The notes below the pieces were generated by a model, which was not told the origin of the DNA, searched no databases, and saw nothing but the letters and a program-made list of their open reading frames with translations. A program made the position numbers and the translations under genes. A stretch of DNA of 64,000 nucleotides from the NCBI GenBank assembly GCA_028023455.1, contig JAQFVV010006238.1, forward strand, positions 6,084,572 to 6,148,571, written 5' to 3'. Source of the DNA: Epiperipatus broadwayi. Its lineage: Eukaryota > Onychophora > Udeonychophora > Euonychophora > Peripatidae. Positions 1-11,253 of this stretch are shown piece by piece (the stretch's first letter is position 1; each line of letters opens with the position of its first letter).

Positions 1-172
1 CAAAGTAAAAAGATAAGCTAAAAGAAAAATAGTTTAGCTAATTAAAGATGGCAGAATTATGCTGAAAAAAATAAAGACTTTGTAACATAAATTTCATAAA
101 GAATATACAAGATTATTAACGTATATTTTGACAAACAAAAGATATGCGCAGAAGTCTGAAAACTGGACCTCT

Positions 173-200
173 AGTATAAAAAGGAGGGGTTGTTTGGTCA
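173..200 (+). promoter_or_regulatory. TATA-box core promoter candidate
   Basis: A consensus TATA box (TATAAAAAGG at 175-184) sits in a locally GC-richer context. An initiator-like GGTCAATG follows about 23 bases downstream, placing a possible start near 198-200. This spacing is typical of Pol II core promoters. TATA-like strings are common by chance in DNA this A+T-rich. The G-rich flank (GGAGGGG at 183-189) and the downstream splice donor are what make this one worth listing. It could equally be the promoter of a decayed LTR element. Confidence 0.4.
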
Positions 201-456
201 ATGTCTTGTTTCATTTGCTTCTCTAGTTAGTCCTGGATAACAATAATATGTCCAGGATCGCTTCGCTGAAATAATTCAGCAAGTTGGAGTGAACCGGAGC
301 TTCTGCAGACATTGTGCCTGAAGATGTACACCAGAAAAGCCTTTGTGACCGACTAGGAGAATGGACCATAAAATCAAATAATAACCAAAAGGCTGAGCTC
401 ATTCTACCCAAAAAACTATGCATAGTTATCTACTACTGAATTCACTAAACTTACCG
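200..456 (+). other. Possible first exon ending in a consensus splice donor
   Basis: The segment starts at the expected start site of the TATA box at 175 and ends at a perfect 5' splice site, G|GTAAGT (GTAAGT at 457-462). It is more complex and less A+T-rich than its surroundings. One open stretch runs in frame from 293 to a stop at 437-439 (about 48 codons, including PEDVHQ and CDRLGEW), but it has no in-frame ATG. The ATGs at 200, 248 and 323 open only very short frames. I recognise no protein family. It could be a non-coding or 5' UTR exon, a decayed gene fragment, or part of an LTR. RNA evidence would settle it. Confidence 0.25.
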
Positions 457-462
457 GTAAGT

Positions 463-1202
463 TATACTTCATTATTCCTGATTGTGACAAATTTAACCAT
501 TTTCCAAACAACTCGTAAAAAAAATAAGCTTATAATAGGATCCCGATATAGACTTTCGTGTTATTGTTCAAGAGACTCTTGTTTTCCCCAGAACTTTTTA
601 ATTAATTATTTAACTGTTATTTTTTTTATTAATGTTTCATGTCTGAATTAATGTGTGTTCTCTCCAATTTAGTTGATTAATAATTTCATTTAAACATTTT
701 AATCTATTAGAATAAAAATATTTCTAATACCAATTTTCATTTGTATGTTATTCTATAATATTTATTAGAGTTTATTATTATATTTATTATTAGTTTAGTA
801 AGACTTAAAAATATAATTTACCTTTGCCAATATGTTTAATAAATTCCAGGTATAATATTTTGAAAAAATAATTTTCGTTACGGTAAAATCTAATACCGAT
901 TACTTTTAAAAGTATTTTTCTTTTTTATTTGTGAGATGTTATATGATGATTTCAGTGGATTCTTTAGAATAAAAGAGTCCTGGCACCCATATTAAATAAA
1001 TTAAAAGCTGATTTCGTCGATAGCATAATTCTCAACAATTACTAGGTCGAGTTGATCAGGAAATGTAGTTACGTTTTTAAAAATAGAAATACAACTTTCT
1101 TCTTTTTGCATAACTTGATCAACTCGCACATTTTATAATGCATATAGAGGCCTAGGAAGAAGGAAACGTTATAATATATATATATGAGAAAATATCCAAA
1201 AG
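463..1202. other. A+T-rich non-coding stretch
   Basis: No coding signal is visible. The only structure seen is a short inverted repeat, GAGTTGATCA near 1050 and TGATCAACTC near 1118, with arms of about 11 bases. Confidence 0.5.
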
Positions 1203-1388
1203 TCACTGAAATCGCTCCCTGGTTTGGGCATCTACTGTAATATATGCTTCAGCCATGGAGAAACCCTTGTACATCAATCTGCCAAGTGGCATCCTTGTGT
1301 CAAATTGTGGTGACACACAACACATTTTTTTTGTAAAAGATATTTCAGGTATTTGTTGATTTTTATAAATGCTGAAATGTTTGAACAA
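1203..1388 (-). other. Unrecognised short open stretch
   Basis: On the minus strand a 61-codon open frame ends in a protein-like segment (MYKGFSMAEAYITVDAQTRE). The underlying DNA (1203-1320) is less A+T-rich than its flanks. I do not recognise a family. The upstream half of the frame is ordinary A+T-rich sequence, so only the 3' portion is suspicious. It may be a fragment of a gene or a mobile element; I assign no function. Confidence 0.18.
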
Positions 1389-1855
1389 TGTAAAATTCTG
1401 TTTTCATTTGCAAACAAATGACAAGAAAAAACAATTGTGATGCTTGAAACAGATTACAAGCAAGATGATCTCAGAAAACACAAGTTTATAATGGTTTAAT
1501 TGAAATTTTAAATTCACCGTGTCCCTTAAAGCATTGCAAGTGATGTCCGAAGTTAAAACAACACTGATTTTTTTTTTTGACACAAATGACATTTTTCTCT
1601 CAAATTTAGTTTAAAATGATTAGGCATTTTATCTGCATGTTCTGAAACATTTACATGATGCAGTAAAACATAGACATCCTGTTTTGTGACGAAAAGAAGA
1701 GTGCAAGCTCTATCCCCATAAAGTGTGATCTCTCACAGCCTTGAGTGTGAAACACTTTTTAATTAAATTCAGCATAATTCAGCCTACCATCAGCCATATT
1801 TGTTTGATTTTTCTTTGTGCAATCATTTTAAATCTCTCAAATGAAAAAATGTATC

Positions 1856-2180
<325 letters not shown>

Positions 2181-4130
2181 TTGTAGACTTAGAAGTGGTG
2201 GAAAAAAATGATGGAGGCTTTAAAAGGCATTACTATGCATGTATTTCCAAACTACTTTGAAAAATAAAAAAACATGTTTAGACTCATGCATTGCATCAAA
2301 TGGTTAGTAATTTGAAAGTGATTAAATTTATAATACTTAAAACTAAATAAACAATTTTTTATTATAAAATCTTGCTTACTTTTGGGTATCTCCTCACATA
2401 TGATATAAATCTATTTCACAGACCAAACAAATAGGAATATGTTATTAAGACAATTTTACAGGCAACATCTTCAAAGAAACATTTAAATAAACCTGTAAAT
2501 AATGACCATGTTTTGTTCAGTTAATGCCAATTTATTTTGCAATAAAAAATGTGATTGTCATTAATTTAACAAAGGATGAATATTATTTACATGTTTGTGG
2601 GTATGTTTTTCATAAGTCTTGGTTGTAAATTGTCATAGTAATATATTGAGACTAGTTTGTTCCATGAAATAGGTTTATGTTATTATTACTACATATTTAA
2701 TACTCTATAAAATTATTTATAAGCTCATTAAATATCATTTGTATATCATATTTATATGAAAAAATGGAAAGAAAGGAGAGGGTGTAGCTTTAAAAACAAT
2801 CTACATGTTACTATGTTCACAATAAGATATATATTATACAGAGGAGATAATGAAACATTACCAAAAGAAGCCTTTTTTGATTTTATTTATTTTTATATAT
2901 TTTATCTTTATGTATATTTCATAAACTATATAATATGCATATTTAAAGGTGGTTTTATTTATATGGATATATTTTTTCTGTCAATTTAAACACTAAAGAA
3001 AATGCTTTTAGTCTTCTTGTATGTATACACAAATAAATTAAAAGTGTCTTGTGCTTAATGTTTAATGCATTTATTTATAATCTAGGATTCATATCTGGGT
3101 GAATCATGGAAATTTATTAATGTAGATAAAAATTTTCAAATAAGCTTATATTTTTTTATTGAAAACAATCTGGTCTAACCTATCAATTATTGGTTGCAAC
3201 TAATTAAGTTCATAAATGTAGCTAAAAGTAAAAATTGCCAAATTTTTCTCTATCTATTATATGACCACAACCGAAGATTCACTCCTTCTCTTAGAGAGGA
3301 TGTCAGAATCTTTTATTTTGGAGCAGGCCTATTCCAATAAATATATGATTTTCTCATACTAGCACATGAATGATTTAAATATTAATAAATATGTTATATA
3401 TAATATTTCAATCTTAGCAAGTATGCTTTTAAGTTGTATTATTTTTTAATAAAAGGCAAAAAAAAAAAAAAAATAAATTGAAATAATATTATATACCTCG
3501 CATACAGAATCCATAAAAAAAAACAGATGTTAATATAGTTCGTTTTATTAAATAATCGAATGAATTTTGTAAGAAATAAATAAATAAATAAATATTGAAA
3601 ATATAAATTGAATTAACTTTTTTTTTAGTATTTCTTTTAATTCAATTCATTTTTTAAAAAAGTTTTATGACATTTAAATTTGTTTATTTTAATTTAATTT
3701 TCTTTTTTTTAATGTTTTGTGACATTTGCTGCCGCTAGTTTTAGAAATTCGTAGTAATTTTTAGTTTACATAAATGTTGTTATATAAGAATATTTAGCTT
3801 TTTATTTCTTTTTCATATATTATTCCGAACTAGATATTTATTGAAGTAATGAAAATGTATAAAGATAATATTAAGCAACAAATTGAAATAAATATAACTT
3901 TAAATTTATAGATTAAGGCTTATAATTTTTCTTTGGTCATAGGAATGGTCTTCTTCCTATTCATAAAACTTTTTAACATAATAGGCTTCTAAATGTGGTA
4001 GTAACATCTATTCATATCATGCTTTTAAATTGGTTAAAATTCAGGATAGGTAATACATATTAATTAGGCTTAGAATTTTTATTTTAAGTAGATAGCCTGT
4101 AGAGAACCAATTAATCATTTAATATTGGTC
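2181..4130. other. A+T-rich non-coding stretch
   Basis: I see no coding region or clear mobile element. Minor features are an A-run at about 3459-3473 and a short (TAAA)n run near 3574-3592. Confidence 0.5.
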
Positions 4131-4280
4131 ATATAAGTGAACGATACAATAATATATTTAGAGCAAAGCTTTACTAGTATAGACAATTATAAATTGCTTA
4201 GCATGCTTTCGACTGGATTCAGTCCAATCATGCTAAGTAAAGCTTTGTTTTCAATACGTTATTGTACCATTTACTTATAT
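4131..4280. repeat. Nested-hairpin foldback element (MITE-like)
   Basis: The outer arms 4131-4180 and 4229-4280 are inverted copies of each other; compare GATACAATAA on the left with the complement of TTATTGTACC on the right, and AAAGCTTTACT in both arms. Inside lies a second hairpin with CTTAGCATG at 4198-4206 and CATGCTAAG at 4229-4237 around an ACTGGATTCAGT loop. A nested-stem layout of about 150 bases fits a non-autonomous foldback or MITE. The open frame crossing it is incidental. Confidence 0.7.
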
Positions 4281-5226
4281 TACAGTTTTAGAGATAAAGC
4301 ATTTAAAATTATTTTTAGTATTGGTCAGTAAATGGGTATCTACCACTTTTTAGCTAAAAATAAAACAAAATAAATAGTGCTCAGACTTTTATTATTTGGT
4401 AGTTGATAATCTTGGTGACTAATGCCCTTTCTTTTACTGCATCTCTATAAGATGTTGCTAAAAAGATCGTTTTCCTGAAATGGATTATCTATGAAATGTT
4501 TTACTTTTTACCATGAAGAAATAACTTAATTCTCTCTTGTTCTCTTTAATATGATTATATTCAACTGGTACCACTATCATTCTATATCGCAATTGCTCGA
4601 AACAAATTAATAATATGTTAATAAAAAATATACTAATCAATTTGATAGAAACAATTTTTTAAATAAAAAGAAAATAAAAACTGAAAAACTACAGACTCTT
4701 CGTAGAATGCATCGGTTAAATAGAAAATATGCAAATCAATATAGATTTAAGTAGAAAATGAAAGAAGTAATCACTAGATGAAAACCTAACTACGGTTTTT
4801 AGTCCTCCCAAATTTACATTCATTTGTTATATAGTATAATAGTAGTTTGTATTAATATTAAAAAATATATCAAAATGATTATGTTGAGAGTTGAACATAC
4901 AATTAAAGTTCATTCATTTATACAATATACTTGTTACATATAATAAATGTTTTTTAAAATAGAATAAATATATAGTAATTATTGAATTAATAATTAAACA
5001 ATAATTTGTCAGCTGATAAAAGAATAATCTTTGAAATCAGGATCCAACATTCTCGTTTTGATTTTTTAATAATTGACTGAATGGAAACTCCAATAGATGT
5101 AATTTTTGATATTTAATATTTTAATGCATATATTTAGATTGACTGAAAGTTTGTAATTGTTGCAATTTTTATGTGCAAATTAGACTTTTTTAGAAAAAAA
5201 TTTATTGCATTTAACAAATAATAACA

Positions 5227-5380
5227 GGACACAGGTTAGTATGGAGCACAACATTAAAAGAAATGTTTTTTTCCCCAGATGTTGCTGGCTGATCAAGAGT
5301 AAATCTAGTACAGGGATTATACAAGTAATCTCGAGATTTGTGAATACTGAATTTAACATGATGATGACTATCAAGATTAT
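5227..5380 (-). mobile_element. tRNA-related SINE (SINE-2 family), minus strand
   Basis: This segment matches 61279-61440 in the same orientation over several blocks: ACACAGGTTAG at the left end, a T-rich run, and GCTGGCTGATCA here against GCTGCGTGATCAGC there. Read on the minus strand the promoter head lies at the right, where this copy is diverged. The family is inferred to be Pol III SINEs because the better copies have A-box- and B-box-like blocks. It lies head-to-head with the plus-strand copy that follows. Confidence 0.55.
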
Positions 5381-5385
5381 ATTTA

Positions 5386-5530
5386 GCAGATTAGCTTAAT
5401 TGGTTAGGATATTATCTTATATTCAACAATCGTGAACGTAATGATTAGTAACTCAATCCCTGTACTACACTGTCATTTAAAACTTAGGTCAACTACACCT
5501 AGAGAACAAAAAAAAATGTCTCTTGAAATG
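5386..5530 (+). mobile_element. tRNA-related SINE (SINE-2 family), plus strand
   Basis: A tRNA-like head is visible: an A-box-like TTAGCTTAATTGGTTAGG, an anticodon-arm region, then a B-box-like stretch (CTCAATCCCTG). The body contains GTCAACTACACCTAGAGAAC and an A-run at about 5507-5515, and ends in ATGTCTCTTGAAATG. The head matches the minus-strand copy at 61279-61440 (AGGCTAATTGGTTAG). The neighbouring minus-strand copy makes an inverted pair with it. Confidence 0.6.
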
Positions 5531-5877
5531 TGTTATATATTTATTAACTTGGATATTATTTATTTACAGATAAAAGTGTTTGGAAAAGCATAAAAGTAAA
5601 CATTTGAACTTTTCTAAAATATTTAATACCTTGAACTAACAAGATAATGAATGCAACCTAACATATAACTTTAAGCATTAGGATATATTTGCATTTAGAG
5701 TATTTACATGATCATCATTATTAGTTATCTTCCATGGGCAGAATCTTTTATATTAAACCACTAAGTTTTTCTCTTTCTAATTATATTTATTAACAACGTA
5801 CAGCTATTTTCTTTCACTGAACAACTTCTTTGTTTTATTTTTTTCTTCTAATTCTTCACAAACTCTTTCAAAATATT

Positions 5878-6095
5878 ACCAAAATCATACTTTTCTTTAT
5901 GTTTGCCGTAATACCCTATAAATATAATTTGTCCAAATTTTAAACACTTTTTAGCAAAACTCTTTATTTGTACATACACAGATACCCAGGTTTTGACTGA
6001 ACTGCAGTCTTCTTCAGAGCAAGTCTATTTTGATCTTCCAAATGAAAAAAAAATGATTTTTTTTTTCATTTGGAAGATCAAGTGTTTGAAGTTTG
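5878..6095 (-). mobile_element. Penelope-type terminal repeat fragment (family W, copy 1)
   Basis: Shares long stretches with 52505-52690: ACCAAAATCA, a TACAATTT-like block, AAACACTTTTTAGCAAA and CTCTTTATTTGT. On the minus strand (about 6020-5975) it reads CTGAAGA, then a hairpin GACTG/CAGTC, then AAAAC. That resembles a hammerhead core in which GAAAC has lost its G, perhaps by CpG decay; copy 2 keeps GTCGAAAC. An extra A lies between core and stem. A perfect palindrome (TTGATCTTCCAAATG and its complement around A/T runs) occupies 6030-6081. Assignment to Penelope-like elements is inference. Confidence 0.5.
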
Positions 6096-6239
6096 GGCTT
6101 TCAAAATATCTTTTATGATTTCTTTTATTTCTAAGTATTTATCAATTCTGTTGTTTCTCTCTCCATATTTCATTTAATAAATATTTCTTCTTATATTCTT
6201 TTCAACATATCTGCACTAATCATTTTTTTATTTTTCATC

Positions 6240-6520
6240 ATTATTTTCTAAATCACACATTTCTAAATTCTCCATTTTTTTCGCATTTTGTCCACATTTC
6301 TTCTCCATATAAAGTTGCACTTTAAACAAAACTTTTATCAAACTTCATTACATAAATATTATTTCATTAAACCACATCAAAATTTTTTCCCTGTATTAAA
6401 AGCTTCTATAAAGATTTTACTATTAACTTTAATTTCTTTAACATTATTTTTATTATCACTTAACTATATTCCCACATCAATCTACTCTATAACTTATTAT
6501 CCAATAATTGCAATCAAACC
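6240..6520 (-). pseudogene. LINE reverse transcriptase C-terminal fragment
   Basis: Read on the minus strand in shifting frames, the region gives EIKVNSKIFIEAFN and then, after frame breaks, LYGEEMWTKCEKN. This pattern (E-I-K-x-R-I-x-x-A-x-x-x-F followed by a (V/L)LYGxExWT motif) is the familiar region just downstream of the reverse transcriptase domain in non-LTR retrotransposons. Stops and shifts show it is dead. The sense strand is purine-rich, which explains why the plus strand is strikingly G-poor here. Clade not assigned. Confidence 0.45.
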
Positions 6521-6949
6521 TTATTTTTTACTGCTCGTCTTTGATTTAATTTTATTTCCATCATAATCCATCAAAATTTTTCTATAGGTATTGTCACTCC
6601 TGGATAATTTCTCATCTTCACTACCTCCATGTATGTTCATATCATAAGCAAATATACTATAAGTCTCTTATTTCCAATGTTAATTCTAGTGTTTCTATAC
6701 AATTACTTAACATCTTAGTTAAATATATATTGAAACAAGAATTAAACAATATACTTGGCTAAATCGTTTTGTGTGCATATCTCTTTCATAAAAGGATTCT
6801 TGTATCCTTACAAATATCTTCATATTAAAATACAAATGTCAACTTCTTTTAAATATTTTCTTTTTAATATGATCAAGTCCTAATCCTAATTACTTTGTCC
6901 AATGTCTTTAATATTTATTTTATCTGAGATCAATAACAATTTTTTTGGC

Positions 6950-7035
6950 AAGCATTGGTGGCCTAGTAGTTAGCATAGTTGCCTTTCAAGCAGCCAGCCC
7001 AGGTTTGCTTCCTGGTCATTGCTTTGACATATATA
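6950..7035 (+). mobile_element. tRNA-derived SINE (SINE-1 family)
   Basis: Starts AAGCATTGGTGG, then an A-box-like GTAGTTAGC, an anticodon-arm-like CAAGCAGCCAGCC and a B-box-like GGTTTGCTTCCTGG, and ends TGCTTTGACATATA followed by a TA-rich tail. At least five other copies occur in the window (15711, 19085, 27561, 28889, 51047). They share the head and the GCTTTGACACAT terminus, so the boundaries are well supported. Confidence 0.8.
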
Positions 7036-7267
7036 CATATATATATATATATTTTCACTTTTTATACTTTCCTAATAGCTTTCATCACTTCTCTTTCATC
7101 TCTTGTTCTTCTATATCTACTGAATTCAAACCTCTTCACCTACAGATGTGTAATTTAATAAAAAAAACATTTGTTTTTAACATCTCAGCATCACATGACT
7201 TGCATCACGTGACTTTACCCTTTAGACATTTACTTATATTAAATAAATTTGTAAAAACTTTTCAATT

Positions 7268-7450
7268 CTTTTTTTCACTTTTCTCAGTGATTTTTGTGAA
7301 TTCAATTATCTGACAGTTTTAATACATAGCAGACTTCTTCAGAAATAGTCTCAGAAAGAAAAAGAACAATAAGTTCTGACAAAAACTGCTAGATAGTCAA
7401 AACTGTCAGATAATTGAATTGAAATCATTATGAAAAGTGTAAAAAAGTTA
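7268..7450. repeat. Foldback pair with hammerhead-like trace (family Z)
   Basis: Arms 7268-7320 and 7399-7450 are inverted copies; the innermost 22 bases, from GAATTCAATTATC on the left to its complement on the right, are nearly perfect. On the minus strand (about 7345-7295) the order is TATTT, CTGAAGA, a decayed stem region, AAAAC, TGTC, AGATA. TATTT can pair with AGATA as a hammerhead stem I. A third copy lies at 8461-8522. I infer a Penelope-type terminal repeat with a degenerate ribozyme. Confidence 0.5.
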
Positions 7451-8460
7451 TTATTTTTTTTTGAAATTATAATGTTTTGGTTTATATGTTATTGGTTATA
7501 GATTATTAAATGATTTATAATATTAAATTGTGTGTGTTGGAAATTTAATTTTCTGGGTAGTCAACAGGCATGTTTTGAATGTTAAGGTAGGTGTGGAAAA
7601 GTCTGTTTGAATTGTATTCAGATTGATAGAAGGTTCTCAATGTGTATTCAATTGTGAATAATCAAGAGAAGATTGTAAAGTAAATGTTGATCAGGATAAG
7701 TCTTGATCTATCACATTGGTAGAGAAAAGAATTGTGAGTTTGGTTCTTGAATCGTTCAATGTGATTGGTTTTTAGACATGGGAGTTTGTTAATGTGGTTG
7801 GTGGTTTCATCTTCTCTCTGGAGAGTGGATGTGTTGTAGATTTTGAAGTCTTAGTGGAGAAAGGATTTGTGGGAAGGGTCAGATTATTAATGAGGAAGTA
7901 ACATATTTGGGGGAAGGGAGTGTTTGTAGTTGATGAGTCTTTGGTTGGAAATATGGAGGTAGGAGAGATAGTGAATCTTGTGGTGGAATTTGAAGATCTC
8001 CCAATATTGAGTGTGAATAGGTTGATTGTGAAAGTTGTCAGGATTAGAGTCATGATTGTGAAGAGTTGTTTTGTTTAGAGAGTGGTGGTATCTGTGGTGG
8101 GTAGTGGGATTCAATGATCATTTCTTAAAAGTTTGTGAGAATTGTGTGTTCTTTGTAGGTTGACTGTTTCAATGGAGGGAGGAGAGAATTTCTCTCTGGG
8201 TATATTGTTTGATACTGATGGTATTTTCCTCCCCACAAAGTTTGGGATGTAGTTTTTTTGTTTATGAACTTTGGTGGGGTTGAATCAGTAAGAGTATGTT
8301 ATTTGGGAAGAGGATGATTTATTTTAAAGAGGGAAATAAATTTGATATTGATGTATTGTGGTTTGTGTTTTTTCCAGTAATGAGTTTTTAAAGAATTGCA
8401 GTCTTTTTGTAGAAACATTTTTAGAAAAAAAACAGAACAAAGGTTTTGAAAATGACTACT
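7451..8460. other. Strand-asymmetric (C-poor, G/T-rich) block
   Basis: For about 1 kb the plus strand has very few C residues and many GTG, TTG and GGA strings. It is bracketed by family Z repeats at 7399-7450 and 8461-8522 in the same orientation. Both strands have long, low-complexity open stretches (Val/Gly-rich on plus; Pro/Thr/His/Asn-rich on minus, e.g. near 7772-8114). I cannot identify a reverse transcriptase, GIY-YIG or other domain in either. It is most likely the decayed interior of the element whose ends are the Z repeats. Confidence 0.4.
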
Positions 8461-8522
8461 AGGCAGTCAAAACTGTCAGATAATTGAACTGAATAAATAT
8501 CATTGTAAAAAGGGTAAAAAAT
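8461..8522 (+). mobile_element. Family Z terminal repeat, third copy
   Basis: Matches 7395-7450 (CAAAACTGTCAGATAATTGA followed by a TCATTGTAAAAAG-like block). The preceding GACTAC and GGCAGTC (8454-8469) form a hairpin like the hammerhead stem II of other Z and W copies, followed by AAAAC. No CTGANGA core is left. Confidence 0.5.
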
Positions 8523-8710
8523 ATTTTTTTTAGAGATGTACCATCTTAGATTATCAATGACATCAAACTAATCAATCTATAGCTTTTATATTTATTAAAT
8601 TATGCATTTTGTCAATGAATTTATATTTAATTATAATTCAGTGGTTTATTTATCAGGAATTCATTAAGAAATTTGAAAAGCAACAAAACTGATTTGTTAT
8701 TAAACAATTC

Positions 8711-8898
8711 AAACAAAGCAAAACTCTCCATATAGTAGTGCCATCTTGTGCTAACAAGAGCAATCAATGGATGCCAGAAGGCTTGTGCATAAAATCCCTA
8801 TCTAGTGCCTACTTATCCAATATCCCAACTAGTTTCTGGCTTGTGGCTTTCATCAGTGAGGAGCCTTGGATCTGAGAGCACTGCACCTAGATTATGGG
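8711..8898 (-). mobile_element. Family X foldback element, solo arm (X1)
   Basis: One arm of the repeat seen complete at 23042-23403. It starts CAAAACTCTCCATA, runs through ATGCCAGAAGGCTTGTGCAT, and ends near TGCACCTAGATT. The minus strand carries a hammerhead-like core: CTGATGA at 8856-8850, then a GCC-containing stem and GAAAC. The cleavage-site region has lost bases relative to X5 (AGTTGGG instead of AGTCTGGGG), so this copy looks dead. Confidence 0.75.
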
Positions 8899-8899
8899 A

Positions 8900-9707
8900 T
8901 GTTTAGTAGTTTAAAACTGATTTGTAATTGGTGGACTGTGGACCCTGAGCACCAAAGCCTGTCACACTAACATTGCACTAAACCATGTGTAGAAATTTAA
9001 TGATTTGTTGTTCATGGGTTAATTAAAAAGTTTGAACACTGGAAATAATAGAGTTGTTCTAGGACATGTGATCTTTGGACTCCAAAGTCACCATTTTACC
9101 TCTACATCAAATCTTGCTGGATATAATTTACTTTTTATTTATTTATTTCATACTTTACCCTTTAGTAATCTCAATAATTTAAGAGGTCTTTAATTTATAT
9201 TACTTTTTTTTTGTTATTTATTGCACAGCTTATTTTATTTTAATCTACCTGGTTTTATGTATTAATTATTATTTCTAATATATAGGCAATATTTTCTCAA
9301 CCAAATGTGAAAACAGAATCATAAATATTTTATAGTTAATGTATCTGAACAATCTAGATTAACCTCTAACTAATAATAGCTACACATTCATTTTCCAACC
9401 ACTAACTGGATGAATGAATAACTATGTTGGATATATGTATAGTTGATTATATAAAAAAATGTTTAACTTGCTTATAATTTGAAAAAAAAAAATCTCCAAG
9501 CAATTTCATTTATACATTCTTCTCATTTTTTTAATGTTTATATTATCGTTACTACCAATTGATCATTTCTATCTTCAATTACTCTCATTCCAGTTACCCT
9601 TTCATTCTCATACAAATTGTTTTATTTTACTATTTATCAAATTTGTTTTTGTAATTTTTCTTTATCTTTAGCATATCTTTTTTACCCAACTTAACTTTGG
9701 ATTTATC

Positions 9708-9708
<1 letters not shown>
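8900..9708. other. Non-coding stretch, nothing identified
   Basis: The sequence at 8930-9120 is slightly more complex than average but has no recognisable frame or repeat partner. The remainder is A+T-rich with T runs. Confidence 0.45.
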
Positions 9709-9743
<35 letters not shown>

Positions 9744-9757
9744 GATATATCCATGGA

Positions 9758-9796
<39 letters not shown>
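9709..9796. repeat. Paired (TA)n arrays forming a palindrome
   Basis: Two TA arrays (about 9711-9740 and 9761-9796) flank TCTGATATATCCATGGATC. The first array is bounded by ATCAGATA and TATCTGAT, so the segment is strongly self-complementary. It abuts the 5' edge of the RTE copy at about 9820. Confidence 0.85.
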
Positions 9797-9799
<3 letters not shown>

Positions 9800-9819
9800 C
9801 ATCATGGTATAGATCCAGG

Positions 9820-10875
9820 ATATTGTTATATTTTAAAGAATATTTATAAACATGCAACAGCAACAATTATATTACATAATGATACTAGGAAAGTCAACAT
9901 TAAGAAGGGTGTAAGACAGGGTGACTCCATATCTCCAAAACTTTTTACAGCAGTGCTGCAAGAAGTATTTTGCAGATTAAAATAGAAAGCTAAAGGAGTG
10001 AAAGTAAATGGAGATTATTTAAGTCATTTAGATTTTGCAGATGATGTAGTTGTTTTTTTTTTTTTTTAAATAATGCTTTAGAGCTGCAGGAAATGTTGCA
10101 GGAGTTACCAAATGAAAGTATGAAAGTCGGATTAAAGATAAATATTAAAAAGACTAAAGTAATGTTCAATGGATTTTCTTAAAGTATGAAAATTAAGATT
10201 GATTATGATGAGTCAATAGAAGTTAACAACTACAAATATCTTGGTAAGATTATTAATACAGATGGAAACATAATGGATTAAATTAATCATAGAATTAACT
10301 TTTGTTTGGAGTGCTTTTGGTAAAAATAACTTGATACTAAAAGGAAATATGCCTATATGTTTGAAAAGGAAGGTTTTTAATAAATGTGTTTTACCAGTTC
10401 TTACTTATGGATCTGAGATTTGGACACTTAATAGAAGAACAATACAAAGACTTAAGATCACTCAAAGAAGCACAGAGATATGCATGTTAGGAGTAACAAG
10501 AAGAAATGGAAATGCAATATATGTGTAAGAGAACAAACAGGTGTGACTGACCTCATTGAAGAAATAAAAAACTGAAGTGAATTTAGGCTGGGTATGTTAC
10601 TAGAAGAGATGATAATAGATGGACAATTGAAATTTTAAACGGGATACTAAGAGATTATAAAAGACCCAGAAAGAGACCACATGTGAGATGGATGGATAAA
10701 ATAAAAAAGTATGCAGGGTTGATATGGAAAAAAGAAGCTAAAGATCATAGAAGATGGTTTGAACTTGGAGAGACCTTCATTCTGCATCTGCCTCAGAAAA
10801 AATTGAGTATGGGTCTCCTTTACTACCAATCCATAGGTTTGGGAACCAATTATAACGATTGGAATGAATAGGAGT
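9820..10875 (+). pseudogene. RTE-like non-LTR retrotransposon, 5'-truncated (RTE copy 1)
   Basis: Reverse transcriptase homology runs through several frames. GVRQGDSISPKLFTA lies at about 9908-9952 (RT motif with the conserved R-Q-G-D-x-x-S-P), and the catalytic-box variant LDFADDV at about 10028-10048. Then come INIKKTKVMFNG, VNNYKYLGKIINTDG, LPVLTYGSEIWTL (about 10390-10430), and the C-terminal RWMDKIKKYAG region (10686-10718). In-frame stops (about 9981, 10182 and 10279) and shifts show it is inactive. The endonuclease domain is absent. Clade assignment to RTE rests on recall of the C-terminal region and is not proven. It is the best preserved of at least five related copies here. Confidence 0.85.
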
Positions 10876-11130
10876 CTTAACGTATCTACACTGCAGGGCG
10901 CCACTAGGCATTTGAACCTAGAAAATTTATATAGCAGGCAGATACGTAAGTTTTAAAAAAATTTTATTTTTATTTTATATATTTTGATTTTAATCGTTAG
11001 CTCATTGTCACTAGCTCAGTGGAACAGCAGAGATTTATATTTTATATATCTTTATCTAAGAATATTTCAATATAAAAAAAAATAATAGAAGCCATTGCCA
11101 GTAATAACACACATTTATTTACGCATATAT

Positions 11131-11253
11131 ATATGATCAACAGATGGCGTTTTTACCAAAAACACGATCAAGCGTTTGTTTACATAAACGATCAAAGTGT
11201 CAGAATTAACTATCTCTTTCTCTTTTTGGTAAAAATGCCATCTGTTGATCATA
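11131..11253. mobile_element. Short TIR element (MITE-like)
   Basis: Terminal inverted repeats of about 30 bases bound a 123-bp element: TATGATCAACAGATGGC at 11132 and its complement ending at 11253, with a single G/A difference a little further in. The interior has an imperfect CGATCAA repeat and no coding potential. The TA-rich flank would fit a TA target duplication but cannot be distinguished from the surrounding TA repeats. Confidence 0.8.

Noticed and set aside
4137-4331. 64-codon open frame
   Set aside because: Lies within the foldback element at 4131-4280 and has no protein-like features.
7772-8114. Two overlapping minus-strand open frames rich in Pro, Thr, His and Asn
   Set aside because: A C-poor plus strand makes stop codons rare on the minus strand; no domain motif or consistent frame. 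Kept only as an asymmetric block.
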